Source of the DNA: Neoactinobaculum massilliense
Lineage (GTDB): Bacteria; Actinomycetota; Actinomycetes; Actinomycetales; Actinomycetaceae
Direction: 5' to 3'
Assembly: GCF_900604955.1 (NCBI RefSeq)
Contig: NZ_UWPE01000001.1
Span: 806,001-870,000 of the forward strand
DNA length: 64,000 nucleotides
The translations under genes and the position numbers were made by a program. Below are positions 43,983 to 52,930 of this stretch, piece after piece (position 1 is the first letter of the stretch; each line of letters starts with the position of its first letter). Under the pieces are notes generated by a model. It worked only from the letters and a program-made list of their open reading frames with translations. It made no database searches and was not told the DNA's origin.

Positions 43983-46931
43983 CTACCGGATAACGGCGAC
44001 GGTGTCGCGGCCGAGGCCTGTGAAATCACCGGCCGCCGGAGTATCCGAGGTACGGCCGTAGGCGAACGTCTGTTGGGCTTCGCCGCCGGCCAGGTGGTTG
44101 TTCACGAAGAACTGGTTGCCGCGGCGCACAGCCACGGTATCCTTCCCGTCCCCATCCCAATCACCGGCAAGTGAGTGATCCGATGCGTGGCCGTACGCGA
44201 ACACCCGGTCAGCTCTACCGCCCGCCAGCACATTACGCAGGTGGAGCATGTTGCCGCGCTGCACGGCGAACGTATCTTTTCCGTCTCCATTCCAGTCACC
44301 GGCCAGCGCGCGATCCGTGGCGCGGCCGTAGACGAACACCCGCTGGGCTTCGCCGCCGGCCAGGTGGTTGTTCACGAAGAACTGGTTGCCGCGGCGCACA
44401 GCCACGGTATCCTTCCCGTCCCCGTCCCAGTCGCCGGCAATGAATTCGTCACCGGCCCGGCCATAAGCAAATGTCACAGCCTTCTGGCTGCCGGATGCGG
44501 GAATCGTGATCGTGTTGCCATGAACCGAAGCCTCGGTATCAATACCGTCACCGTTCCAGTCACCGATCAGCACGGTGTCGCCGCGCTTGCCCAGACGGTG
44601 CACATCGTCGGCCACACCAGCGGTCAGCGAATGCTTGATGTGCACTTCGCGAGCGCCGCTGGACGGCACCACGGTCGGCTTACTCGTCGGCTCCGAGCTG
44701 GGCTCATCCGTAGGCTTCGCGTACGCATCATTTGTGAGCGTCCAGCTCCGCGATGTAATCCGCGCGCCAGAGCCATCCACGCCAAGCAGGTAGCCCTCGT
44801 CCGCCGTCGCGGTGACGGTCACGTTCTTAACAGCACTCGAAAGCGTTGCACCAGCGGAACCCAACGGCGTCGTTACACCGTTCACCGTGTACGTGTAGCT
44901 CACGTGATCCGTAGCATCCGCCTGCAGCATGCCACCCTTGACCGTCGGCTCAGCCGGAGTCACCTGACCACGGCCGGTGAGCCACTGATCGCGCGGGAGC
45001 GCACCCGCGGTGATGCGCACCTCGCCAACATCGCCATGCCAGGCATCCCACGTTTCCCCGGTGGCACCCGAGCCGCCCATACCGATGAGCCACGGTGCCA
45101 CCGAATCACCCGTACCGGTCGTTATGCCGTCGTGTCGCTCGCCGTAGCGATTACGCAGAATCGGGTTGCCGTCAACAAACAACTCCACAGAATGTTCCTT
45201 GACGTTGTTCACCGCGGCTACGTGGTACCACTGGTTCTCAAAGATCTCCCCGGACCAGTTGGACCAGGTTTCCGTATCGTTGGCGCCCGCGGATACCCAC
45301 TGGACCTCGTTGAGACTGGACGTAGCGAAGCCCGCCGCCCCATCCTCGTCGCCAAAAGCCTGCGGCATACGCTTGAGGAACGTCATCCACTTATGTCCCT
45401 CACCGGGCGCGATCCGAATGAAGGCCTCAACCGTGTAGCCGTCCGTGAACTTGTTGGAGTTAATCGGCGCACCAGCAACCGTCTCGAAGTATCGGCCCGA
45501 GCCGCCCGGAGCCGTCGCGAAGTGGACAGCTTCGGGTGCAGAGGAGAATGCGTCCGTGTCCGATGTCAGGGTCACGGTGCCATCTGTGTCCGCACCGCGC
45601 AGGGTCATATCGTTGCCGTTCCCGGTGATGTCCCTGTAAAAGATGCTCCCATTCTTATCTTTCGCCGGGCGCCAGTGCGCCGCCGTATTGGACGCGTCCA
45701 CGTAGTCCTCGCTGGACGCGGGTTCCTTCAGCGGCAGTGCCTTCGGCGCGGTATACCGAGCGCTGATATCGGTACGCAGGGCGCTGGACGCGGAGCCCAC
45801 GCTACCGGCGGGCTGGAAGTCGGCGTCGAACTGCTTGAAGCGATCCGCGAAATCAAAGGGGATCGTGTAGGTGGCACCACTGTCCGGGAAAAGCGCCACG
45901 TCCAGCTCCGTGAGTTTCGCCTTCGGTTTCTCCAGTACCCAGGGGCTGAACGAGGTGAGCGAGAGCTGGCCGTGCGTGAAATCAAATTCCAGCAGACTCA
46001 TGAGGCCGTTACCACCCTCGTAGTACATCTGGTAGTCGATCACCTGCTGCAGCACGGGCAAATTCGGGTCATTGTTGATATAGCGAACCCGGTTTGTGGC
46101 ACCGTGGTTGTGGCCGGAGAGGGTGAGGAACACCTGCGGGTGACCGTTAATGACATCAGTCCAGAGCTTCTCCCCCGTGGGATCCGTGGTGGCGGCGCCC
46201 GTCGGGGACACGTTAAGAATGTCATGCTGGGTGATGATCGTGGGGACGGTGGGGTTCTGGTCCAGGATCTGCGCAGCCCAGGGGTAGTCACGCTCATCGG
46301 CCAGGTTGATGCTCATCATCGGCACGCCGGCCACCGTGAACCGGTGGTAGTTTGCGGCGCCCGACGGCGAATCCCCACCCGCGTACGACGGCGATTCGGC
46401 CTGCCAGCTCATTGGGAAGCTTCCGAGGTAGGTGTTCCAGCCGCCCTCGTATCCGGCGGGCCAGCGGGACTGGTCGATGAAATCGTGGTTGCCGGGGATC
46501 ATGGCGAAGGGGACCTTGGCGTCATGGAGAACGCCCATGGCCGCGCGGGCCACGCTATATTCGCCCGGCTTACCTACCTGATCCACCACGTCACCGAGAT
46601 GCTGGGTCATGTCAATGTTGTATTTGCTGGAGTTATCCACGATCCACTGAGTTTGAGACTCGAATGGATTGGGTACGTTCGTGCCGTACTGCTGGGCAAA
46701 CAGATTGCCATCCGCCGTGTAGCGAGAGTAGAACTGCGTGTCCGGGAGGATCGCGATGGAGCCACGGGCACCCGGGTCCGTGTTGACCGTGGTTTGGATG
46801 GATGTGCTGGTGTAGGGGCCGTCTTCGCCCGCCGCCTCCGGGAGCGACGCCGCCAACGAGGGCGCGCCGGTGACGACCAGCGCTGCCGTCGCGGTGAGCG
46901 CCGCGGCCGTGGCCATGAACTTTTTGGTCAT
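43983..46931 (-). CDS. Secreted metallophosphoesterase with LamG domain and C-terminal GDWNGDG repeats
   Basis: 982 residues. Signal peptide 1-28; calcineurin-like phosphoesterase domain at about 55-335 with metal-site motifs LPDTQFY, HLGDVVDQ, IPGNHDF and LSGHNHG; LamG/concanavalin-like domain at about 410-625; Ig-like domain at about 655-740; a short PTDEPSSEPTSKPT linker; then five GDWNGDGKDT-type repeats of about 45 residues to the end (about 770-982). The repeats resemble Ca-binding or wall-binding repeats of secreted actinobacterial hydrolases. There is no sortase signal, so retention probably depends on the repeats. The substrate is a phosphoester of unknown kind. A repeat element like a PHO box lies upstream. 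Confidence 0.88.
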   Translation of the reverse strand: MTKKFMATAAALTATAALVVTGAPSLAASLPEAAGEDGPYTSTSIQTTVNTDPGARGSIAILPDTQFYSRYTADGNLFAQQYGTNVPNPFESQTQWIVDNSSKYNIDMTQHLGDVVDQVGKPGEYSVARAAMGVLHDAKVPFAMIPGNHDFIDQSRWPAGYEGGWNTYLGSFPMSWQAESPSYAGGDSPSGAANYHRFTVAGVPMMSINLADERDYPWAAQILDQNPTVPTIITQHDILNVSPTGAATTDPTGEKLWTDVINGHPQVFLTLSGHNHGATNRVRYINNDPNLPVLQQVIDYQMYYEGGNGLMSLLEFDFTHGQLSLTSFSPWVLEKPKAKLTELDVALFPDSGATYTIPFDFADRFKQFDADFQPAGSVGSASSALRTDISARYTAPKALPLKEPASSEDYVDASNTAAHWRPAKDKNGSIFYRDITGNGNDMTLRGADTDGTVTLTSDTDAFSSAPEAVHFATAPGGSGRYFETVAGAPINSNKFTDGYTVEAFIRIAPGEGHKWMTFLKRMPQAFGDEDGAAGFATSSLNEVQWVSAGANDTETWSNWSGEIFENQWYHVAAVNNVKEHSVELFVDGNPILRNRYGERHDGITTGTGDSVAPWLIGMGGSGATGETWDAWHGDVGEVRITAGALPRDQWLTGRGQVTPAEPTVKGGMLQADATDHVSYTYTVNGVTTPLGSAGATLSSAVKNVTVTATADEGYLLGVDGSGARITSRSWTLTNDAYAKPTDEPSSEPTSKPTVVPSSGAREVHIKHSLTAGVADDVHRLGKRGDTVLIGDWNGDGIDTEASVHGNTITIPASGSQKAVTFAYGRAGDEFIAGDWDGDGKDTVAVRRGNQFFVNNHLAGGEAQRVFVYGRATDRALAGDWNGDGKDTFAVQRGNMLHLRNVLAGGRADRVFAYGHASDHSLAGDWDGDGKDTVAVRRGNQFFVNNHLAGGEAQQTFAYGRTSDTPAAGDFTGLGRDTVAVIR
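44074..44153 (-). repeat. 80-bp exact repeat within the metallophosphoesterase gene, copy 1
   Basis: Identical to 44344-44423 at an offset of 270 bases, which is two 45-codon repeat units. It encodes the GDWDGDGKDTVAVRRGNQFF part of the repeat. Near-perfect DNA identity suggests recent duplication or gene conversion. Confidence 0.85.
44344..44423 (-). repeat. 80-bp exact repeat within the metallophosphoesterase gene, copy 2
   Basis: Second copy of the repeat at 44074-44153. The unit between the two copies (centred near 44250) is more diverged. Confidence 0.85.
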
Positions 46932-46952
46932 AGCCCCACGCTAGAAATTCGC

Positions 46953-46980
46953 TGTAAACGTCCAGGAAACTTCAGGTAAC
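46953..46980 (-). promoter_or_regulatory. PHO-box-like direct repeats upstream of the metallophosphoesterase gene
   Basis: On the minus strand GTTACCT, GTTTCCT and GTTTACA recur at 10-11 base spacing (46980-46953), about 22-50 bases before the start codon. Direct repeats of GTTnnCC-type units spaced 11 bases apart are how actinobacterial PhoP boxes look. A TANNNT -10 (TAGCGT) lies between them and the ATG. PhoP control is inference. Confidence 0.4.
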
Positions 46981-47082
46981 CGGAGGGATACTTGCGCAAC
47001 GCGCTGGGCAGATAAGCAGATAAGCACTATTGCGCTAGATCGAAGCGCAAGCGTCGGTGTGCTAGGCAGATACGTCTTACTA

Positions 47083-48111
47083 CTAAGCCGATGCGCAAGT
47101 ATCCGCGCGGTGCTGGTTGCCGTCGCCGTTCCGGTCCGCCTCGGTCACTGACGTATCCACCAGCTCCGGCTCATGGCCCAGGTGGCCGACGGGCTCCAGC
47201 TGAAACGTGGAGTGCTCAATGCCGATCGGGAAGCGCTCAGCCACGCCCATTTGCAGTGTGTCGAGGATGCGCGGCGCGTGCCCGTCATGGAAGCAGGAGC
47301 GCTCCACGATGACGTGCGCCGTGAGTACGGGTAATCCGGTAGAAATCTCGGTGATGTGCAGGTCATGGACAGCGCGCACGTGCTCGACGGAAAGAATAAA
47401 CTCGCGGATCGCTTCGACGTCGACCCCGGAGGGCGTGGCCTCCATGAGCACGGTCCCAGCCTCGCGCAAAATCATGAAAGCGCGCGGGATGATGAGGCAC
47501 GCGATGAGCAGACCGGCGATGGAGTCCGCACGCGTCCAGCCGAGCGTGGCGAGCAGGATTGCGGAAACGATGACGGCGACGGAGCCGAGCGCGTCATTGG
47601 CGACTTCAAGGAACGCCGCGCGCATGTTGAGGCTGGAGCCGCGGCCGGCGTGAAGGACTAGCAGGGAGGCGATGTTACCCACCAGGCCGAGGATGCCGAA
47701 GGCCAGGAGCAGGCCCGCGACGTGGACTTCAGGCGGGGCGATGAGGCGCCGGATGCCCTCGACGATCGCGTAAATGCCGACAGCGAGCAGAATGGTGGCC
47801 TGCACGCCCGCGGCGAGGATTTCGGCGCGGCGCCATCCCCAGGAGAGTTGCGAGGTGGCCGGCCTGGTTGCGAGGGTGGCCGCGCCAAGGGCTACCGCCA
47901 GTCCGGCAACGTCCGTGACCATGTGGCCGGCGTCCACGAGGAGCGCGAGGGATCCAGTCACCGCCGCGCCGATAATCTCAGCCACCAGAATGGCCGCGGT
48001 GATGCCCAGCGCGACGCCGAGCCGCCACCGCTGCACGCCCGGCCTCCGCGTCTCATGTGCTCCCGGCTGCCTGCCCGGCGTCCGTGTCTCATATGCTCCT
48101 GTTTGTGCCAC
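47083..48111 (-). CDS. Cation diffusion facilitator (zinc/cobalt/cadmium exporter)
   Basis: 342 residues with six membrane helices. The metal sites are DAGHMVTD in helix 2 and ANDALGS in helix 5 (HxxxD and NxxxD types), followed by the cytoplasmic C-terminal domain from about residue 235 (SVEHVRAVHDLHITEISTG). The HxxxD/NxxxD combination is less usual than HxxxD/HxxxD of strictly zinc-selective exporters, so metal preference is uncertain. The N-terminus has a short duplicated stretch (ETRTPGRQPG and ETRRPGVQ). GTG at 48111 follows AGGAGG. Confidence 0.9.
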   Translation of the reverse strand: MAQTGAYETRTPGRQPGAHETRRPGVQRWRLGVALGITAAILVAEIIGAAVTGSLALLVDAGHMVTDVAGLAVALGAATLATRPATSQLSWGWRRAEILAAGVQATILLAVGIYAIVEGIRRLIAPPEVHVAGLLLAFGILGLVGNIASLLVLHAGRGSSLNMRAAFLEVANDALGSVAVIVSAILLATLGWTRADSIAGLLIACLIIPRAFMILREAGTVLMEATPSGVDVEAIREFILSVEHVRAVHDLHITEISTGLPVLTAHVIVERSCFHDGHAPRILDTLQMGVAERFPIGIEHSTFQLEPVGHLGHEPELVDTSVTEADRNGDGNQHRADTCASA

Positions 48112-48305
48112 GCCGCCTCCTTTCTACCCATGCTACCGGGAGCGAATAGCTGGCTCTGTGGCACCGGTTGCGTAGTGGAAGAGGCGCGCGACTTGCCGCC
48201 GTTTCGAACGACGCCGCTCTCCGACGCGCCGCAAAGGTACGTGGTAGATGCTGCGGCCGGTGGTCGAGCGTGCCCCACGCGCGCGTCGCAAAGTAATGCC
48301 GCGCC

Positions 48306-51300
48306 CTACGCCTCCGGCACGCGCAACAGCGGCGCATACCGATCGTAGAAAGTCTCCAGTTTTCCAGGGGCGCGCTCCTTGGTCACCGCGTAGGCGTCGT
48401 TTTTTGCGAAGCGGGACACCTTGGGGAGGATTTTCGTGACCGTCTCGCCACTGGTAGGTACTTCCCCACTGCGGAAGGCACGTCGCATGAAGCTGCGCGT
48501 GGGCTCTGGCTTGAGGCGTTCCTCCTCAATGATTTCGGCGAGTTCCTGATCACGCTGCTCCACTACATAGTTGGTCCAAGCCACATCGATGCGGCCGCCT
48601 CCGGCCTGCGGATTATCGTTGATCTCTGCGAGAAATCCCTCCAGGAGATCGCTCTTAGACCGCAGGTCCGGTGAGGCATCCAGGCTCTTGATCATCCGCC
48701 GCTTAATTGCCTCGGCCTCAGCGGGTTCGGCGTTCTTGTAGCCTTCAGCCATCATAAGAATGTAATCGACGTTGACCGTTACCTGCTCTACGAGCTCCAT
48801 CTGGAATTCAACGTCATCCCGGATAGATTCCTTATCACGGTACACTCTTGGCGGCCGCATCTCCTCGTACAGGTCTAGGTACATGGAGGTGTAATCCTGC
48901 TCAACTCCCTCAGGAAGCGGGTTATCGGCGTCGAACGAATCAAAAGACACCAGCACGTTCTTGAGCTTGAGGATCTCCCCGAAGCGCGCGATAAAGTCCT
49001 TCTGGGCCGTCTCCCCGAGAATCTGCTGCCCCACCGGATACAGTTGCTGCAACTCCTCGATAGCCTTGAGGTACTGCTTGAGGTAGTAACTGTAAGGCCG
49101 CAACTGCACGATATCTTGAGCACCAGGACCACCAAACAACCCCAGAGCTTCGTCTAGTTCTTCATGAAGGTCCCGGAAGCTCACAATGTTTCCGTAGGCC
49201 TTCACCGAGTTAAGGATGCGGTTGGTACGTGAGAAGGCCTGAATGAGCCCATGCTGACGCACATTCTTGTCAATGAACAGGGTGTTCAGCGCGGGTGCGT
49301 CGAATCCCGTGAGCAGCATGTTCACCACGATTGCCATATCCAGATCTCGGTCCCGAAGTCGCTTGGTGACGTCCATGTAGTAGTTGGAGAAACTATTGCC
49401 CTCGCTGGAAAAGTTCGTGCCGAACGTAGCGTTGTAGTCCGCGATGGCCGAATCGAGGAAAGCCCGATCATCCCCGTAGAGCTGATCGGTGTCCAGCGAC
49501 TCGTCCCCCAGGATGCCGCCCTCTAGTTCAGGGTTGGGTGCGTAGGAGAACACGGTGGCGATCTTCAGCCGTTGACTCTCAGGACGGTCCTTCTGTGCTT
49601 TCTTGAAGGCCTCATAGTAGAGCCGCGCCGCGGGAATAGATTGCACCGCGAACAGAGCGTTGAACCCACGCACCCGCTTGTCCTTGAGCTGATAAGCCTT
49701 ATTTCGAAGCGTCTTCCGGTCAAAGTCCTGCAGGGTGTAGTTCACGATTTCGGTAATACGCTTGGGAGCCAGCAGGGCTGAGTTCGTGTCAATGCCCTCC
49801 ACCTGTTTATCCTCAACGTTGTGCTTCTCCATCGTGTTGACGAAATCGATGTTGAATGGCAGCACGTTCTTGTCACGGATGGCATCCACTATCGTGTAGT
49901 GATGGAGCTCGTCACCAAAGAGCTGCTTGGTGGTACGAGCTGCGGGCGAGTGCATCGCCGTCGCATTCACCACAAAAATCGGGGTACCAGTAAACCCGAA
50001 AATATTGGAGCGTCTAAATGCCTTCGTGATGGCGCGGTGCATCTCCCCGAACTGGGAGCGGTGCGCCTCATCGAAAATCATGACCACGCGCCCGTCGTAG
50101 ATGGGGCGTCCCTTCGCCGCCGAGACATAATTGTCCAGCTTCTGAATGGTGGTCACCACGATGGGCAGGTTGGGATTCTCCATCTGCCGCGCCAGCTCCG
50201 CCGTGGAGCTATTCGCCAGTACGGAGCCCTCCTCGAACCGGTTGTATTCTTTGACGGTTTGCGAATCGAGGTCCTTGCGGTCCACCACGAAGAGAACCTT
50301 GTCTACCTCTTTCATCTTGGAGGCAAGCTGTGCCGTTTTAAACGAGGTGAGGGTCTTGCCCGAGCCCGTAGTGTGCCACACGTATCCGCCCGCCTTGGGC
50401 GTCCCCAGCCAGTCTGGATAGTTGGTCGAAAGCCGGATCCGCTTGAGAATCTCCTCGGTGGCCACAATCTGGTAGGGCCGCATGATCATGAGGACGCCCT
50501 CGGAGGTGTAGACGGAGTAGCGCGTGAGCACGTTGAGCAGCGTGTTCCTCCCAAAGAATGTGCGAGCGAAGTCACGCAGGTCCGAAATACACGTATTTTC
50601 CTTGTCCTCCCACCACATGGTGAATTCAAAGGACTTGGACGACGCCGCCTTAGTGCGTTGCTTGTGCGCTTCCTGAAGGTGACTACGCCGCGTGGTTGCG
50701 GAGTAGTACTTCGTTTCGGTGCCGTTGGAAATGACGTAGATCTGTACATACTCGAAGAGCCCACGGCCGGCTGAGAAAGACTCACGTTCGTACCGGCCGA
50801 TTTGGTTGAAAGCTTCCCGGAGGCGTACGCCGCGCCGTTTGAGCTCAATGTGGACCAGCGGGAGGCCATTCACTAGTACCGTGACGTCGTAGCGCGTTGC
50901 GTGTGTCGACGACGCAGTTCCCTGCGCACTCCCCGGCACCGCGTACTGGTGCATCACCTGGAGGTGGTTGCGGTGCACGTCCGTTTTGTCGATGAGGCGA
51001 ATGTTCTTGGTGGTGCCGTCCTCACGCTCAAGCACCTGGATGTAGTCGCGCTGAATGCGTTCGGTTTTCTTTGCGGGGTCCTCTGATGCGGGTGCGATTT
51101 TCGTATCGAAGAAGCGCTTCCATTCTTCGTCCGTGAACCCGGTGAAATTCTCGTCAGCGTTGAGCGTCTCGAGCTGGCGGCGGATATTGGCAATCAGGTC
51201 TGCCTCATCCTTCGCGTGAAACTCCTCGTATCCCTGAGACTCCAGGATTCCCATGAACTCAGCCTCAAGGTCCGCCTCACTCTGGTAGGACGTGCGGGGC

Positions 51301-51386
51301 CGACGGTCCGGCTCATACTTGGCCACGACCGTTGAGTCGTCGCTGAGCACCATGGGTTCGATGGGGGCAGTGGGGAGATCACTCAT
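48306..51386 (-). CDS. hsdR: Type I restriction endonuclease, R subunit
   Basis: 1026 residues from ATG 51386, chosen for GGAAGGA six bases upstream. The N-terminal nuclease domain (about 20-260) includes the VLVNGLPLVHIELKRRGV region with the D...ExK core. The SF2 translocase motor follows with HTTGSGKT (Walker A), MIFDEAHRSQFG (DEAH box), FGFTGTPIF (motif III) and LLTGFDAPALNTLF (motif V/VI region), then a helical C-terminal domain that docks to the methylase. It translocates unmethylated DNA and cuts at a distance. It is the third gene of the hsd cluster, 428 bases after hsdS. Confidence 0.96.
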   Translation of the reverse strand: MSDLPTAPIEPMVLSDDSTVVAKYEPDRRPRTSYQSEADLEAEFMGILESQGYEEFHAKDEADLIANIRRQLETLNADENFTGFTDEEWKRFFDTKIAPASEDPAKKTERIQRDYIQVLEREDGTTKNIRLIDKTDVHRNHLQVMHQYAVPGSAQGTASSTHATRYDVTVLVNGLPLVHIELKRRGVRLREAFNQIGRYERESFSAGRGLFEYVQIYVISNGTETKYYSATTRRSHLQEAHKQRTKAASSKSFEFTMWWEDKENTCISDLRDFARTFFGRNTLLNVLTRYSVYTSEGVLMIMRPYQIVATEEILKRIRLSTNYPDWLGTPKAGGYVWHTTGSGKTLTSFKTAQLASKMKEVDKVLFVVDRKDLDSQTVKEYNRFEEGSVLANSSTAELARQMENPNLPIVVTTIQKLDNYVSAAKGRPIYDGRVVMIFDEAHRSQFGEMHRAITKAFRRSNIFGFTGTPIFVVNATAMHSPAARTTKQLFGDELHHYTIVDAIRDKNVLPFNIDFVNTMEKHNVEDKQVEGIDTNSALLAPKRITEIVNYTLQDFDRKTLRNKAYQLKDKRVRGFNALFAVQSIPAARLYYEAFKKAQKDRPESQRLKIATVFSYAPNPELEGGILGDESLDTDQLYGDDRAFLDSAIADYNATFGTNFSSEGNSFSNYYMDVTKRLRDRDLDMAIVVNMLLTGFDAPALNTLFIDKNVRQHGLIQAFSRTNRILNSVKAYGNIVSFRDLHEELDEALGLFGGPGAQDIVQLRPYSYYLKQYLKAIEELQQLYPVGQQILGETAQKDFIARFGEILKLKNVLVSFDSFDADNPLPEGVEQDYTSMYLDLYEEMRPPRVYRDKESIRDDVEFQMELVEQVTVNVDYILMMAEGYKNAEPAEAEAIKRRMIKSLDASPDLRSKSDLLEGFLAEINDNPQAGGGRIDVAWTNYVVEQRDQELAEIIEEERLKPEPTRSFMRRAFRSGEVPTSGETVTKILPKVSRFAKNDAYAVTKERAPGKLETFYDRYAPLLRVPEA

Positions 51387-51814
51387 GACAATCCTTCCGA
51401 AACGCGGTATGTGCCCATTATGGCGTGTGCCTCCGACAAAAATGGGAAGCGGGCAATTGCGCAGGAGGCTGGTGGCCACGCCCGGCCTAGCTGGCTAGCA
51501 GTTGTAGCGGCGCAGGCAGCTCCTTCTCCGCGTGACGCACGCCACCCTGGCATCATGGATACATGGAAACCAAATCACGCCGCAGCAACCGCAATCAGAC
51601 GATGCCGTCCGCCATAGAGTGCAGCGGGCTCGCCGACGATCTACGAGCGGCAGCGTCCGCCACGGCTGGCATGAGACCCGAACGGGCCCACGAGGTGCAG
51701 GTGCACGCCGCATCCGCGCGGATCCACGAGCGCTACGGCAAGACGCTGCGCGCGCTCAACGCATACAAGCCCGCTGATCAGTAGAGCCTCGTCCCGAGGC
51801 GAGTTGACCAGCGC
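51387..51814. other. 428-base gap inside the hsd cluster
   Basis: The region separates hsdS from hsdR. A plus-strand open frame (51563-51784, 73 codons, product ending RYGKTLRALNAYKPADQ) opposes the hsd direction and has no ribosome site, so I doubt it but cannot exclude it. The part before 51386 should hold a separate hsdR promoter; I did not find a consensus pair. Confidence 0.35.
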
Positions 51815-52930
51815 CTAGGCGTTGGCCTCCGAGAACGAGAGCAACCGGTCCCGGTAATACTCGTACTGCTGCCGCCGTGCCTCGATCTCGGCGGGAAGCC
51901 CGTCGGTGAGCGACGTCGTGTATGCCTCAAACTTGTCAAGAATCGACACAATACGGTCCTGCTCTTCCCGTGACGGAAGCGGAATTTCAATGCGCCCCAG
52001 GAGACGTGCAGGAAGTTCAATGACCTTCGTGCCGTACGCGTACTTCTTCTTCTGGGTAAAGAAGTCCGTCGTTTGGAACCAATACGCAAGGTACTTGGGA
52101 TTCTGGTCGTGACGAATTACAGTGGCATGACCTCCAGTCACAGCATTGTCAGATCCCAACCAAGCAAGAGCCTTACCTACGTCCTCAATGTTCTCGCTCG
52201 TATTCGTGACAACTACATCGCCTGGATGAACTTGCACCAGCTGCGACGCCAAGACAGGCGAAACCTTTGAGATGGCTCTGGCCGAATAGGTGCCATACCG
52301 GGTATAGATCTGGCCGTAGTGAATTGCGTCGACCCCTGAGTCCGAGAAATCGGACTTCTGCAAACCATGTCCCCTATCCAGGACAGCGAATTTATTAAGC
52401 GGGAGTCTCTCAACAGAAGAATTGAACGTCAGTAGTTGGTCGCGGTAGAAGGCGTACTGATCCCTGCGCGCCTCCAGCTCCGCCTCCAGCTCCGCCTCCA
52501 GCGAGGTGAATGAGTCAAGAATCTGTACGATCTCATTCTGCCGCGCCAAATCAGGAACATCTACTAGGATCCGATTCAGTTGCCGCTTGGTCAAGGACGG
52601 GACACCTGCCGCTTCGTTCAATCGCTCAAGATGCTTATTAGCAAGCCAGTAATATAGATACTTCGGGCGAACCCGCGGACCAATTTCGGTATAGAAGATT
52701 GTATCAACGGTCCAAAAGGGCCGATCCACATAATAAAGCTTGTTGAGGGACCCCTTTCTCGGGATAAGGACACTCGGCCCCCGGTAGGATGCGCGATCAA
52801 CATATGTCATGATCCCGCCTGTCCCATAGACAGGAACGTCACCGGGGCCAAAACTCTTGTAATCTCCGCCGTTACAAATGCGGACAAGCGATCCCAATGG
52901 AACGCGCTCAACAAAGGACGACATGTTCAC
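51815..52930 (-). CDS. hsdS: Type I restriction-modification specificity subunit
   Basis: 371 residues with the two-fold HsdS layout. Target-recognition domain 1 spans about 1-140; central conserved helices contain LEAELEAELEARRDQYAFYR (residues about 144-163); domain 2 spans about 180-330; the C-terminal helices EIEARRQQYEYYRDRLLSF repeat the central motif. Each half-site of the bipartite DNA target is read by one domain, and the helix length sets the spacing. The GTG start at 52930 overlaps the hsdM stop by four bases; an ATG six bases later is also possible. A 12-bp tandem repeat lies in the central helix. Confidence 0.95.
   Translation of the reverse strand: MNMSSFVERVPLGSLVRICNGGDYKSFGPGDVPVYGTGGIMTYVDRASYRGPSVLIPRKGSLNKLYYVDRPFWTVDTIFYTEIGPRVRPKYLYYWLANKHLERLNEAAGVPSLTKRQLNRILVDVPDLARQNEIVQILDSFTSLEAELEAELEARRDQYAFYRDQLLTFNSSVERLPLNKFAVLDRGHGLQKSDFSDSGVDAIHYGQIYTRYGTYSARAISKVSPVLASQLVQVHPGDVVVTNTSENIEDVGKALAWLGSDNAVTGGHATVIRHDQNPKYLAYWFQTTDFFTQKKKYAYGTKVIELPARLLGRIEIPLPSREEQDRIVSILDKFEAYTTSLTDGLPAEIEARRQQYEYYRDRLLSFSEANA
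52470..52502 (-). repeat. 12-bp tandem repeat in the central spacer of hsdS
   Basis: GCCTCCAGCTCC (plus strand) occurs at 52470-52481 and 52482-52493, with a partial third copy to 52502. It encodes LEAE-LEAE-LEAR in the helix between the two target-recognition domains. In-frame gain or loss of one unit would lengthen or shorten this spacer by four residues. Confidence 0.85.

Noticed and set aside
44074-44423. Possible CRISPR or phase-variable tandem array
   Set aside because: The repeats are in-frame 45-codon protein repeats inside a gene, with no spacer structure.
44175-46979. 934-codon plus-strand open frame opposite the metallophosphoesterase gene
   Set aside because: Antisense shadow; the minus strand has a signal peptide and all metal-site motifs.
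51563-51784. Small plus-strand gene inside the hsd gap
   Set aside because: No ribosome site and opposite orientation; mentioned in the gap entry but not supported as a gene.
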